Positions 7,954 through 16,045 of a DNA stretch of 64,000 bases are shown piece after piece. Within the stretch, counting starts at the first letter, position 1. Every line of letters starts with the position of its first letter. Source of the stretch: an uncultured Solobacterium sp. (GTDB lineage: Bacteria > Bacillota_I > Bacilli_A > Erysipelotrichales > Erysipelotrichaceae); contig URYK01000010.1 of NCBI GenBank assembly GCA_900552125.1, positions 1 through 64,000 on the forward strand, given 5' to 3'. The notes beneath the pieces were generated by a model, which did no database searches, had not been told where the DNA came from, and saw only the letters and a list, made by a program, of their open reading frames with translations. Position numbers and translations under genes: made by a program.

Positions 7954-9684
7954 TTGAAACTGATTTTACATTATTTAAAACGATATAAAAAATTATTTAT
8001 TGTCAATGTCATTTCGGTATTTGGTTTTGCCTTAGTGGAACTAGGTATACCTACCATTATTGCCGATATGCTTGATGTTGGAGTCGGTAATGCGGATACG
8101 AATTATCTAATACGAATGGGAATTATTCTTGGGATTATTTCCATTATTGGTGTAAGTATGACAATTTTATTGGGATATTGTTGTGCAAAAATTTCTACAG
8201 CGATTACAAGAGATATTCGAAATGATATCTTTACCCATGCACAGACATTTACAGCTTATGAGTTTAATCAATTTGGTATATCATCTATGATTACTCGTAC
8301 CAATAATGATGCTTTTCAGATTCAGATGTTTGTGAATGTTCTACTTAGAACTGCATTAATGACACCAATCATGTTTATCGCAAGTTTTGTGATGACCGCA
8401 AGAGCTTCACTTCCTTTAAGCGGTATTATTGCGATTACGATTCCTTTGATTATTTTAGGAGTGACGATTGTTGCGAAAATCAGTAAGCCAATATCAGAAA
8501 ACCAGCAAAGCAAGCTGGATGGATTAAACCGTATTTCGCGTGAAAACTTAAGCGGTATTCGTGTTATCCGTGCTTTTGATAATGATGCTTATGAACAAAA
8601 ACGTTTTGATCATACAAATGAAGAGTTTGCGGGATATTCTAAACGTTTGTTTAAGGTCATGATGATGACTTCACCAATTTTCTTTTTATTGATGAATGTG
8701 GCAGGATTATGTATTTATTATGTTGCCTCCATCTTGATTCAGAATGGTAATCTTACATTAGGACAGCTGGTTGCGTTTAATGATTATTTATTCCATGCGA
8801 TGTTTTCTATCATGTTATTCTGTACAGTATTTATGATGTATCCACGTGCTGCAGTAAGCGCAGGGCGTATCAAAGAAGTATTCGATACGAAACCTTTGAT
8901 TCGTAATACTGGTAAAACTACAGAAAATAAAAAGGAAGGAACAATTTGTTTTGATCATGTAACATTTGTTTATCCTGATGGAGAAGAACCAGTACTGAAA
9001 GATGTTAATTTTACAGCGAAAAAAGGTGAAACAATTGCCTTTATTGGTAGTACAGGTTCTGGAAAAAGTACATTAGTAAATCTGATACCTAGATTTTATG
9101 ATGTGAGTGAAGGTGCAATTTTATTAGATGGTATTGATATTCGTGAATATGATATTTTTGAACTTCGTTCTCGTCTTGGTGTTATTCCACAGAAGGCTTT
9201 CTTATTCCATGGCACAATAGCGGATAATATTCGTTTTGGGAAACCGGATGCAACGATGGAAGAAGTAGAACATGCGGCTAAGGTTGCCCAGGCATATGAT
9301 TTTATCATGGAGAAAGATCATGGCTTTGAGGAAGAAATTACAGAGAGTGCAACGAATATTTCAGGCGGACAGAAACAACGTTTATCTATTGCGCGTGCAT
9401 TAGTAAGAAAACCAGATGTTTATGTGTTTGATGATTCTTTCTCAGCTTTAGACTTTAAGACGGATGCGATTTTACGTAAAGAGTTGAAGAAGGAAACTAA
9501 AGATGCCATTGTCATGGTAGTTGCCCAGCGTATTTCCAGCATCATGGATGCGGATCAGATTATTGTGTTAAATGAAGGTAATGTAGTTGGAAAAGGTACG
9601 CATAAGGAATTATTGAAAAATTGTGATATTTATCGAGAAATTGCATTATCTCAGTTAAGTGAGGAGGAATTGTCTCATGAATAG
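7954..9684 (+). CDS. ABC exporter half-transporter, degenerate ATPase site subunit
   Basis: A 576-aa type IV ABC exporter with six N-terminal membrane helices and a C-terminal nucleotide-binding domain. TTG start at 7954 with GAAAGGAAGG 8 nt before. Walker A is GSTGSGKS and the signature is ISGGQKQR. Walker B is VYVFDDSFSALD, with Asp in place of the catalytic Glu, and the H-loop is VVAQRIS, with Gln in place of His. These are marks of the non-consensus site in heterodimeric exporters. It overlaps its partner by 8 nt and lies under the MerR promoter. Confidence 0.93.
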   Translation: MKLILHYLKRYKKLFIVNVISVFGFALVELGIPTIIADMLDVGVGNADTNYLIRMGIILGIISIIGVSMTILLGYCCAKISTAITRDIRNDIFTHAQTFTAYEFNQFGISSMITRTNNDAFQIQMFVNVLLRTALMTPIMFIASFVMTARASLPLSGIIAITIPLIILGVTIVAKISKPISENQQSKLDGLNRISRENLSGIRVIRAFDNDAYEQKRFDHTNEEFAGYSKRLFKVMMMTSPIFFLLMNVAGLCIYYVASILIQNGNLTLGQLVAFNDYLFHAMFSIMLFCTVFMMYPRAAVSAGRIKEVFDTKPLIRNTGKTTENKKEGTICFDHVTFVYPDGEEPVLKDVNFTAKKGETIAFIGSTGSGKSTLVNLIPRFYDVSEGAILLDGIDIREYDIFELRSRLGVIPQKAFLFHGTIADNIRFGKPDATMEEVEHAAKVAQAYDFIMEKDHGFEEEITESATNISGGQKQRLSIARALVRKPDVYVFDDSFSALDFKTDAILRKELKKETKDAIVMVVAQRISSIMDADQIIVLNEGNVVGKGTHKELLKNCDIYREIALSQLSEEELSHE

Positions 9685-11458
9685 AAAATTATCATCTATA
9701 AAAAGAGTCATTTCCGGTATGAAACCATTTATTTCACCTTATAAATGGCAGCTGATGGGAGCCCTTTTCATGGCAGTTGTCAGTGTTGTGACAATGGTGG
9801 CAGCACCTAGTGTTGAGGCGATGATCACTACTCAATTACAACATGATTTAGCCAATGCGGAGGCACTTGGAAAATTACAGATCAGTTTTAATGAAATAAC
9901 AAAAATCATGTTATTACTGATATTTATCTATTTAGTTAAAACGTTAGCACAGGTTTTTGCGGTAATCTGGCTTACGAATGCTATACAAGATGCGATGAAG
10001 GATTTACGAAATGCATTACAGAATAAAATTCGTCGTCTGCCAGTGCGATATTTTGATAACCATGCCTTTGGCGATGTGTTAAGTCGTATAACAAATGACG
10101 TAGATGCTATTAGTAATGCACTGCAGCAGAGCTTTATGAATGTCATGACTGGTACATTAACGATTATTTTAGCATTGATCATGATGATTCGCATTAATGT
10201 TTTAATGGCTGCTATTGCATTTTTGATTATTCCATTATCATTGCTGATCACAAGTATTATCGTTCGTCATTCGCAGAAGCGATTTAGAGCACAGCAGAAT
10301 GCATTGGGTGCATTAAATGGCGCAATTACGGAAATGTATAGTGGTTATAATGAAATCTTATTGTATAATAAGCAAGAAGATTCTATAGAAAAGTTTAAAA
10401 AATTAAATGAAGAATTACGTATGAATGCCAGCATGGCACAGTTTGTATCTAGTGCCATTAGTCCCTTAAACTCACTAGTAACCTATTTAACGATTGGAAC
10501 TGTTGCCGTTGTTGGGACAATGCAGATTTTACAGGGAAATATAACAGTAGGTAATTTACAGGCCTTTATACGTTATATCTGGCAGGTAAATGATCCATTG
10601 AATCAGATTTCTTCACTATCTTCACAGATTCAGGCAGCATTTGCGGCTATGGGGCGTGTTTTGGATGTATTAGAAGAAGAGGAAGAAGTGCCAGAATTAG
10701 AACCTGCAAAACATATTGAGAATGTAAAAGGAAATGTATCTTTTTCCCATGTACGATTTGGTTATGGAGAAGAAGATCTGATGAAAGATTTAAATGTTGA
10801 AGTGAAAAGCGGACAGATGGTCGCAATTGTTGGACCAACCGGAGCCGGTAAAACAACATTAATTAATTTGTTGTTACGTTTCTACGATGTCAAAGGTGGA
10901 AGTATTTCCATTGATGGTGTCGATATTCGTGATATGAAACGTGGAGAATTGCGTGATATGTTTGGTATGGTACTTCAGGACACATGGTTATTCTCCGGAA
11001 GTATTTATGATAACATTCGATATGGACGTTTAGATGCTCGTAAAGATGAAATCATCGAAGCAGCAAAAATGGCTAATGTGCATCACTTTATTCGTACGCT
11101 TCCTGATGGATATCATTCTATTATTAATGAAGAAGCAAATAATGTTTCACAGGGTGAAAAACAGTTATTGACGATTGCAAGAGCAATCCTAAAAAATCCA
11201 AAAATCTTAATTCTAGATGAAGCAACTTCATCCGTTGATACACGATTGGAAAAAATGCTGCAGGAGGCAATGCATCGTGTTATGGAAGGTCGAACAAGCT
11301 TTGTGATTGCACATCGTTTATCTACAATTCGTAGTGCTGATTTAATTCTAGTTATTAATAATGGTGATATTGTAGAACAAGGAACACACGAAGAATTGAT
11401 GGCACGTAAAGGCTATTATGAAAAACTATATAATTCACAGTTTGCAACACAGGAATAA
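9677..11458 (+). CDS. ABC exporter half-transporter, catalytic subunit
   Basis: A 593-aa partner of the preceding gene. ATG at 9677 follows GAGGAGG. Walker A is GPTGAGKTT, Walker B is LILDEATSSVD with the catalytic Glu, and the H-loop is VIAHRLS, all canonical. The signature is altered (VSQGEKQ). The pair therefore has one consensus and one degenerate ATP site, as in LmrCD/BmrCD-like exporters. Substrate is unknown; a drug or lipid is likely given the BmrR-like regulator. Confidence 0.93.
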   Translation: MNRKLSSIKRVISGMKPFISPYKWQLMGALFMAVVSVVTMVAAPSVEAMITTQLQHDLANAEALGKLQISFNEITKIMLLLIFIYLVKTLAQVFAVIWLTNAIQDAMKDLRNALQNKIRRLPVRYFDNHAFGDVLSRITNDVDAISNALQQSFMNVMTGTLTIILALIMMIRINVLMAAIAFLIIPLSLLITSIIVRHSQKRFRAQQNALGALNGAITEMYSGYNEILLYNKQEDSIEKFKKLNEELRMNASMAQFVSSAISPLNSLVTYLTIGTVAVVGTMQILQGNITVGNLQAFIRYIWQVNDPLNQISSLSSQIQAAFAAMGRVLDVLEEEEEVPELEPAKHIENVKGNVSFSHVRFGYGEEDLMKDLNVEVKSGQMVAIVGPTGAGKTTLINLLLRFYDVKGGSISIDGVDIRDMKRGELRDMFGMVLQDTWLFSGSIYDNIRYGRLDARKDEIIEAAKMANVHHFIRTLPDGYHSIINEEANNVSQGEKQLLTIARAILKNPKILILDEATSSVDTRLEKMLQEAMHRVMEGRTSFVIAHRLSTIRSADLILVINNGDIVEQGTHEELMARKGYYEKLYNSQFATQE

Positions 11459-11460
11459 TT

Positions 11461-11486
11461 AAAAAGCACTTGAAGGTGCTTTTTAA
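11461..11486 (+). terminator. Intrinsic terminator of the exporter operon
   Basis: AAAAAGCAC (11461-11469), a 6-nt loop, GTGCTTTTT (11476-11484). Confidence 0.85.
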
Positions 11487-11664
11487 TTGCTTTCACATTA
11501 ATGATAAGAAATCAGAGACAATTAATATGTGATTAATATGAGATTAAATTTATGGGCGAATATACCTTTTTCATATGTATTGTGTTATAATTATGAATAC
11601 AGTTGACGGGACTGTAGATGCAACCGTAGCATCAGTGAATATTCACAAAAAGGAGGATGGCTAT

Positions 11665-11706
11665 ATGCTGATAAAATTCATGAAAATGGAGGATGTCAGC
11701 AGATAA
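11665..11706 (+). CDS. Leader peptide ORF (13 aa)
   Basis: ATG at 11665 follows AAAAAGGAGG with 8-nt spacing and encodes MLIKFMKMEDVSR. It ends two bases before the SD of the hydrophobic peptide. Coupled translation is plausible; expression is not proven. Confidence 0.45.
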   Translation: MLIKFMKMEDVSR

Positions 11707-11722
11707 ATAGGAGGAATCATTG

Positions 11723-11779
11723 GTGGAATATTTAATTGCACTAATTGTGATTCTTGTGTTAATTAATCGCAAAGGATAA
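11723..11779 (+). CDS. Very small hydrophobic peptide, candidate type I toxin (18-19 aa)
   Basis: A strong AGGAGG (11709-11714) lies 8 nt before GTG at 11723; TTG at 11720 is an alternative start. The product, MEYLIALIVILVLINRKG, is one hydrophobic stretch with a basic tail. This is the composition of membrane-acting type I toxins, though it is shorter than the Fst, TxpA or BsrG families and I cannot assign it to one. Confidence 0.55.
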   Translation: MEYLIALIVILVLINRKG

Positions 11780-11820
11780 TACACTAAATCGGTAATTCTA
11801 GATACTCTGATTTACTTACT

Positions 11821-11835
11821 TACTGTTTTCATCCT
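11821..11835. repeat. Direct repeat copy 1 (3' end of the toxin-like mRNA)
   Basis: TACTGTTTTCATCCT. It matches the copy at 11901-11915 in 14 of 15 positions, exactly 80 bp apart, across the shared terminator. The convergent RNA transcribed from copy 2 can pair in trans with this copy. Confidence 0.7.
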
Positions 11836-11845
11836 CCGAAAAAAA

Positions 11846-11872
11846 GGATGTGCTAGCACACATCCTTTTTTC
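11846..11872. terminator. Bidirectional terminator shared by the convergent RNAs
   Basis: GGATGTG (11846-11852), a 6-nt loop, CACATCC (11859-11865), flanked by A-rich and T-rich runs on both sides. Confidence 0.85.
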
Positions 11873-11900
11873 CATTCTTATAAATATAAGAATAAATATT

Positions 11901-11915
11901 TACTGTTGTCATCCT
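11901..11915. repeat. Direct repeat copy 2 (5' end of the convergent RNA)
   Basis: TACTGTTGTCATCCT, one mismatch to copy 1. It lies inside the first 20 nt of the predicted minus-strand RNA. The rest of the gap to 12104 shows no other feature. Confidence 0.7.
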
Positions 11916-12104
11916 GACACCTATATTATACAACATAAAATATAAATGTAAAGGACATTACTTCACTTGCGAGTATAACGAAAATACGGTATAGTATTTA
12001 GGAAGATAACTATAATAAGTTAAATCTTTATTATCTTTTGTAACCTTTTTGTATTCACAACATATAATTGCATAAACTATGATAAAAATAATGGAGGAAT
12101 GTTG

Positions 12105-12467
12105 ATGAGAATTAAAAATGATAATGTTTTAGTACATTTACGTAGTTTTGGTTTTTCTTTGGAAGAAAGTAATGCACAAGGGTTTGTTCGCTGGCAGAAA
12201 GTTATTGGTAATATGATCGTTACGATTGCAAATGGACAATTTGAAAATAAAATCAGAGTATCTCTTTTACAGGACAAAGATGGACATATTCGTACAACTT
12301 ATCATGATATCCTTGCTTATACAGAGTTAATCTGTTCATTACAGGATGCTGGTTTAACGGGAGAAAGCATGGGACAGGAATCATTTGAAGAAAGTGATCC
12401 GTTAGGTATCATGGATAATCCTTTAGAATCATTTCCACGTAAGCCTGAAGGCTTTATGACTATATAA
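12105..12467 (+). CDS. Hypothetical protein (120 aa)
   Basis: ATG at 12105 has GGAGG 7 nt upstream; an in-frame ATG 6 nt earlier is too close to the SD. The product is soluble, without a signal peptide or membrane helix. It has a beta-rich start (VRWQKVIGNMIVTIANGQF) and an acidic proline-containing tail. No family is recognised. It lies 14 nt before a PHP phosphoesterase gene and is probably co-transcribed with it and the phosphatase beyond. Confidence 0.75.
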   Translation: MRIKNDNVLVHLRSFGFSLEESNAQGFVRWQKVIGNMIVTIANGQFENKIRVSLLQDKDGHIRTTYHDILAYTELICSLQDAGLTGESMGQESFEESDPLGIMDNPLESFPRKPEGFMTI

Positions 12468-12481
12468 TCTGGGGCAGCCAT

Positions 12482-13270
12482 ATGATTGATGGACATATAC
12501 ATTTAGAGAATGGACCATTGAGTACAGATTATGTAATGCAATTTGTACAGGCAGCAATCGATACAGGTTTAGATACGATTCAAATCTTAGACCATACTCA
12601 TCGTTTTATTGAATTTCAGCCAATGTATGAACCTTTGAAAAAAGCATCTTTATATCAAAAAGAATGGTTTGAAAAAAAGCAGTTGGAACCTCTTCAGCAT
12701 TATTATGATTTAATTGAGAATATGAAAGAAATGAAACTTCCTATTGAGGTACGTTTTGGGCTTGAAGTGTGTTATGCTCCACAGGATAAAGTCTTTTTAA
12801 AAAATATACTAGCGCAATACCCATATGATTTTCTAATTGGAAGTATTCATTCAATTGATGGCTTACTGTATGATATGAATGCATTTTCCCGGGAAATTTT
12901 ATGGGATAAATTTAATACTAATCAGATATATCAGCGTTATTATGAAATTATGAAAGATATGATTAAAAGTGATTTGTTTACACAGATTGGTCATCCTGAT
13001 CAATTAAAGATTTTTCACTATGAACCAGATTATGATTTAACATCTACTTATGAAGAAATAGCGAAGTTAGCAAAGCAGCATGACGTATATATGGAATCAA
13101 ATACAGGCTGCCATTATCGTTATCATCATGAAGATTTAGGTACCAATGAGCAGTTTATGAAACAGCTAGTAAAATATGGAGTAAAGATTATGCCAGCTAG
13201 TGATGCACATGTACCCGAACATGTTGGCATGAATATAAAAGAGCTGTATGAAAAGCTACAGTTAAATTAG
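12482..13270 (+). CDS. PHP-domain phosphoesterase (HisK-type histidinol-phosphatase-like)
   Basis: A 262-aa PHP fold metal-dependent phosphoesterase. The metal-ligand motifs are visible in order: DGHIHLE, ILDHTHRF, GLEVCY, GSIHSID, IGHPD and SDAHVPEHVG. The family includes histidinol-phosphatase HisK, but no his genes are nearby, so another phosphoester substrate is possible. It precedes a histidine phosphatase by 15 nt. Confidence 0.85.
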   Translation: MIDGHIHLENGPLSTDYVMQFVQAAIDTGLDTIQILDHTHRFIEFQPMYEPLKKASLYQKEWFEKKQLEPLQHYYDLIENMKEMKLPIEVRFGLEVCYAPQDKVFLKNILAQYPYDFLIGSIHSIDGLLYDMNAFSREILWDKFNTNQIYQRYYEIMKDMIKSDLFTQIGHPDQLKIFHYEPDYDLTSTYEEIAKLAKQHDVYMESNTGCHYRYHHEDLGTNEQFMKQLVKYGVKIMPASDAHVPEHVGMNIKELYEKLQLN

Positions 13271-13285
13271 CATTAGGAGTAAGAT

Positions 13286-13846
13286 ATGGGAATTTATTTT
13301 GTAAGACATGGACAGACTGATTGGAATGTGATGGGCAAGCTACAAGGAAGCAGTGATATTGAATTAAACCAGACAGGCAGAGAACAGGCTGAGATTACTA
13401 GGGAACATCTAAAAACAATTCGCATGGATGAAATATATTGTTCACCTCTAAAACGAGCAAAGGAAACTGCTGAAATTATAAACGAGTTATGGCATTTGCC
13501 AATACAGCTGGATGATCGATTAAGAGAACGTAATTTTGGTAAAATGGAAGGTTGTTTGCGCAAAGATATACCATTTGATAATATCTGGTCTTGTACAGAG
13601 GAAGTAAAATTTCAGGATGGAGAAAATGCTGTAGATTTTTATAAACGTGTTGAACAGTTTTTATCTGAAATCGTTCCTATGGCTAAGGATAAAGAAATTT
13701 TAATAGTTGCCCATGGTGGAGTAAGTATTCCTTTTCAATGTTACTTTGAGGGGTATGATCATGTGGATAATCTAACAAAACTCATTATATCTAACTGTGA
13801 AGTAAAAGCTTATAAAATAGAAGAAAAACAAATTAGTAAAGGATAG
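13286..13846 (+). CDS. Histidine phosphatase superfamily (phosphoglycerate mutase-like)
   Basis: A 186-aa branch-1 histidine phosphatase. The catalytic RHGQTDWN is at residues 7-14, a second basic site SPLKRAKETA follows, LRERNFGKMEG carries the acid, and VAHGGVS carries the second catalytic His. Cytosolic, of CobC/GpmB-type length, with unknown substrate. It is last in the three-gene unit before a terminator. Confidence 0.88.
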   Translation: MGIYFVRHGQTDWNVMGKLQGSSDIELNQTGREQAEITREHLKTIRMDEIYCSPLKRAKETAEIINELWHLPIQLDDRLRERNFGKMEGCLRKDIPFDNIWSCTEEVKFQDGENAVDFYKRVEQFLSEIVPMAKDKEILIVAHGGVSIPFQCYFEGYDHVDNLTKLIISNCEVKAYKIEEKQISKG

Positions 13847-13852
13847 CTTATG

Positions 13853-13876
13853 AAAGATTCCAAACGGAGTCTTTTT
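13853..13876 (+). terminator. Intrinsic terminator
   Basis: AAAGATTCC, loop AAAC, GGAGTCTTT (one G-T wobble), then T residues. Confidence 0.75.
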
Positions 13877-13966
13877 TCTTTTTATATGTATGCATGTGTA
13901 TTAAGATTTCTACATTTTATTATGTGATTTTTATGGTAATTTTATGGGCTAAAACGCTGTAAGAGA

Positions 13967-13995
13967 TTGACATTAGCAGTGAAAAGAATTAAAAT
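13967..13995 (+). promoter_or_regulatory. Promoter of the NifU-like/GGGtGRT operon
   Basis: Consensus TTGACA (13967-13972), a 17-nt spacer, TAAAAT (13990-13995). Transcription would start near 14002, giving a leader of about 160 nt. Confidence 0.8.
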
Positions 13996-14063
13996 AAAAA
14001 CGGCGGTATTCTATTCTTGTGAATTATTGAACTTATAAGAAATAATGCTTATCGCTTGTGCAG

Positions 14064-14088
14064 ATGTCATTTAATAGAGGAGATGACA
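14064..14088 (+). promoter_or_regulatory. First SD-bearing stem-loop in the operon leader
   Basis: ATGTCAT (14064-14070) faces ATGACA (14083-14088), with GAGGAG in the loop region. It precedes the leader-peptide start at 14090. The same layout recurs at 14130-14164. Confidence 0.5.
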
Positions 14089-14089
14089 G

Positions 14090-14161
14090 TTGCGTAAAAA
14101 GCCAAAGCTTTTTTTACGAAAAGCGGTATATGTCATGGATTGTGAGAAAGGAGAAAAATGA
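14090..14161 (+). CDS. Leader peptide (23 aa) upstream of the NifU-like gene
   Basis: TTG at 14090 follows GAGGAG with a 7-nt spacer. The ORF reads MRKKPKLFLRKAVYVMD and ends CEKGEK, with a TGA one base before the next gene's ATG. It is rich in Lys/Arg and spans the hairpin at 14093-14118. This layout suggests an attenuator or translational-coupling peptide; translation is not proven. Confidence 0.5.
   Translation: MRKKPKLFLRKAVYVMDCEKGEK
14093..14118 (+). terminator. Internal terminator/attenuator hairpin in the leader
   Basis: CGTAAAAAGC (14093-14102), loop CAAA, GCTTTTTTTACG (14107-14118). It lies inside the leader peptide ORF and before the structural genes, so read-through must be possible. 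Confidence 0.55.
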
Positions 14162-14164
14162 CAT
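14130..14164 (+). promoter_or_regulatory. SD/start-sequestering stem-loop before the NifU-like gene
   Basis: ATGTCAT (14130-14136) can pair with ATGACAT (14158-14164). The loop holds GAAAGGAG, and the 3' arm reaches the start codon (14163). Translation of the leader peptide would open it. Confidence 0.5.
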
Positions 14165-14855
14165 GATTTATTCAAAAGAAGTTGAAAACATGTGCACTGT
14201 TAAGTGTGGTGCAAGCCATGGATGTGCACCTATTCCTGAAGAAGGAAAATGGGTTTACTCTCGTGAAATCAAAGACATTTCTGGTTTGACACACGGTATC
14301 GGATGGTGTGCTCCTCAGCAGGGTGCCTGCAAACTTACCTTAAATGTTAAAGAAGGTATTATTGAGGAAGCATTAATTGAAACAATCGGATGCTCTGGTA
14401 TGACACACTCAGCTGCAATGGCAAGTGAAGCAATCGTTGGTAAAACACTGTTAGAAGCAGTAAATACTGACCTTGTTTGTGATGCAATCAACACTGCTAT
14501 GCGTGAATTATTCTTACAGATCATTTATGGTCGTACACAGTCTGCGTTCTCTGAAAACGGACTTCCAGTTGGAGCTGGTCTAGAAGACCTTGGTAAAGGT
14601 ACTCGTTCTCAGGTAGGTACTGTATACTCTACTAAAGTGAAAGGACCTCGTTATCTTGATTTAGCAGAAGGATACATTCTACAGATGGGACTTGATGAAA
14701 ACAATGAAATCATCGGTTATGAATATGTAAATATGGGTGTATTCATGGATGCTGTTAAGAAAGGCGTAAATCCTGAAGAAGCTTTAAACAACGCTAAGAA
14801 AACTTATGGTCGTTATGCAGATGCTGTTAAATATATCGACCCAAGACACGAATAG
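14163..14855 (+). CDS. NifU-like iron-sulfur scaffold-type protein paired with GGGtGRT protein
   Basis: A 230-aa protein starting at ATG 14163 (MIYSKEVENMCTVKCG). It carries NifU/IscU-like segments: YSREIKDISGLTHG, a Cys in GIGWCAPQQGACKL, and ETIGCSGMTHSAAMASE with the conserved Cys. A further Cys pair lies near the N-terminus (CTVKCGASHGC). Such proteins are encoded next to GGGtGRT proteins in many anaerobes. A role in Fe-S handling is inferred from the fold; the real substrate is unknown. GAAAGGAG is the ribosome site. Confidence 0.82.
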   Translation: MIYSKEVENMCTVKCGASHGCAPIPEEGKWVYSREIKDISGLTHGIGWCAPQQGACKLTLNVKEGIIEEALIETIGCSGMTHSAAMASEAIVGKTLLEAVNTDLVCDAINTAMRELFLQIIYGRTQSAFSENGLPVGAGLEDLGKGTRSQVGTVYSTKVKGPRYLDLAEGYILQMGLDENNEIIGYEYVNMGVFMDAVKKGVNPEEALNNAKKTYGRYADAVKYIDPRHE

Positions 14856-14866
14856 GAGGAAAAATC

Positions 14867-15868
14867 ATGGCATTATTTGAAGGATACGAAAGACGTATTG
14901 ATAAAATCAATGAAGTATTAAACACATATGGTATTTCTTCCATCGAAGAAGCAAAGAAATTATGTGACGATTTAGGTGTTGATGTATACAACATCGTTAA
15001 AGGCATTCAGCCAATTTGTTTTGAAAATGCATGCTGGGCATATATTGCCGGGGCTGCAATTGCAATTAAAAAAGGTGACAAAACTGCATATGATGTAGCA
15101 AAATCATTAGGTGAAGGTCTACAGAGCTTCTGTATTCCTGGATCAGTTGCTGATGATCGTAAAGTAGGTTTAGGTCATGGTAACTTAGCTGCAATGCTAT
15201 TAAGTGATGAAACTAAATGTTTCGCATTCCTTGCAGGACATGAAAGTTTCGCAGCTGCAGAAGGTGCTATCGGTATTGCACGTAATGCAAATAAAGCTCG
15301 TAAAGAACCACTTCGCGTTATCTTAAACGGTTTAGGAAAAGACGCTGCAAAAATTATTTCTCGTATCAATGGATTTACTTATGTAGAAACTCAGTTTGAT
15401 TACTTCACTGGAGAATTGAAAGAACTTTCTAGAACTGCTTATTCTCAGGGAGAAAGAGCTGCAGTTAACTGCTATGGTGTAGACGATGTACGTGAAGGTG
15501 TTGCAGTAATGCATCATGAAGGTGTAGATGTTTCTATCACTGGTAACTCTACAAACCCTACTCGTTTCCAGCATCCAGTTGCAGGTACATACAAAAAAGA
15601 ATGTGTTGAACAAGGTAAGAAATACTTCTCTGTAGCAAGTGGTGGTGGAACTGGACGTACACTTCACCCAGATAATATGGCTGCAGGTCCTGCATCTTAT
15701 GGTATGACTGATACAATGGGACGTATGCACTCTGATGCTCAGTTTGCTGGTTCTTCTTCTGTTCCTGCTCACGTAGAAATGATGGGACTAATCGGTATGG
15801 GTAATAACCCAATGGTTGGTGCTAGTGTTGCAGTTGCAGTAGCTGTATCAGAAGCAATGAATAAATAA
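14867..15868 (+). CDS. GGGtGRT family protein (333 aa)
   Basis: The family is named for the motif GGGTGRT, here at about residues 261-267 after a VAS strand, followed by a Gly/Met-rich C-terminus. It is full length, preceded by AGGAGGA 11 nt after the scaffold-like gene, and followed by a very strong terminator. The biochemical function of the family is not established to my knowledge; constant pairing with a NifU-like partner suggests a joint metal-cluster or redox role. Confidence 0.88.
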   Translation: MALFEGYERRIDKINEVLNTYGISSIEEAKKLCDDLGVDVYNIVKGIQPICFENACWAYIAGAAIAIKKGDKTAYDVAKSLGEGLQSFCIPGSVADDRKVGLGHGNLAAMLLSDETKCFAFLAGHESFAAAEGAIGIARNANKARKEPLRVILNGLGKDAAKIISRINGFTYVETQFDYFTGELKELSRTAYSQGERAAVNCYGVDDVREGVAVMHHEGVDVSITGNSTNPTRFQHPVAGTYKKECVEQGKKYFSVASGGGTGRTLHPDNMAAGPASYGMTDTMGRMHSDAQFAGSSSVPAHVEMMGLIGMGNNPMVGASVAVAVAVSEAMNK

Positions 15869-15891
15869 TTCATAAAGAAAAATAAACTTAT

Positions 15892-15937
15892 AAAAGCTGT
15901 ACATATTACTTAGCTGAAATATGTACAGCTTTTTTTA
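15892..15937 (+). terminator. Strong intrinsic terminator of the GGGtGRT operon
   Basis: AAAAGCTGTACATATT (15892-15907) pairs with AATATGTACAGCTTTT (15918-15933), a 16-bp stem, then T residues. Confidence 0.92.
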
Positions 15938-16045
15938 TGATATGGGAATTATCATATAGTCCTAAACTTTTTGGCAGAAATTCTTAGCTTCTTGATTTGT
16001 TTAATGGATAATACATAAGAGTAGTTTAGAAATATATCTGGAGAT

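Larger units (their letters stand above)
11586..11872 (+). ncRNA. Structured mRNA of a type I toxin-antitoxin-like locus
   Basis: A TATAAT at 11586-11591 starts a putative transcript ending at the terminator 11846-11872. Its leader holds three consecutive small stem-loops: ACAGT/ACTGT (11599-11615), GATGC/GCATC (11617-11633) and the palindrome GTGAATATTCAC (11635-11646). Two tiny ORFs follow. Near the 3' end CATCCTCC (11830-11837) can pair with GGAGGATG at 11652-11659 or 11688-11695, the first containing a Shine-Dalgarno sequence. That 5'-3' pairing resembles the translational locking known from type I toxin mRNAs. The function is inferred. Confidence 0.6.
11845..11930 (-). ncRNA. Convergent antisense-like RNA (candidate antitoxin)
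   Basis: On the minus strand, TTTACA (11947-11952) and TATAAT (11925-11930) with a 16-nt spacer form a promoter. The RNA would start near 11918 and carry the complement of direct repeat copy 2 at its 5' end. It then forms a 9-bp hairpin (ATTCTTATA/TATAAGAAT) and ends at the shared terminator, at about 70-80 nt. Convergent transcription, shared terminator and pairing repeats parallel the RNA I/RNA II arrangement of par on pAD1. Confidence 0.55.
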
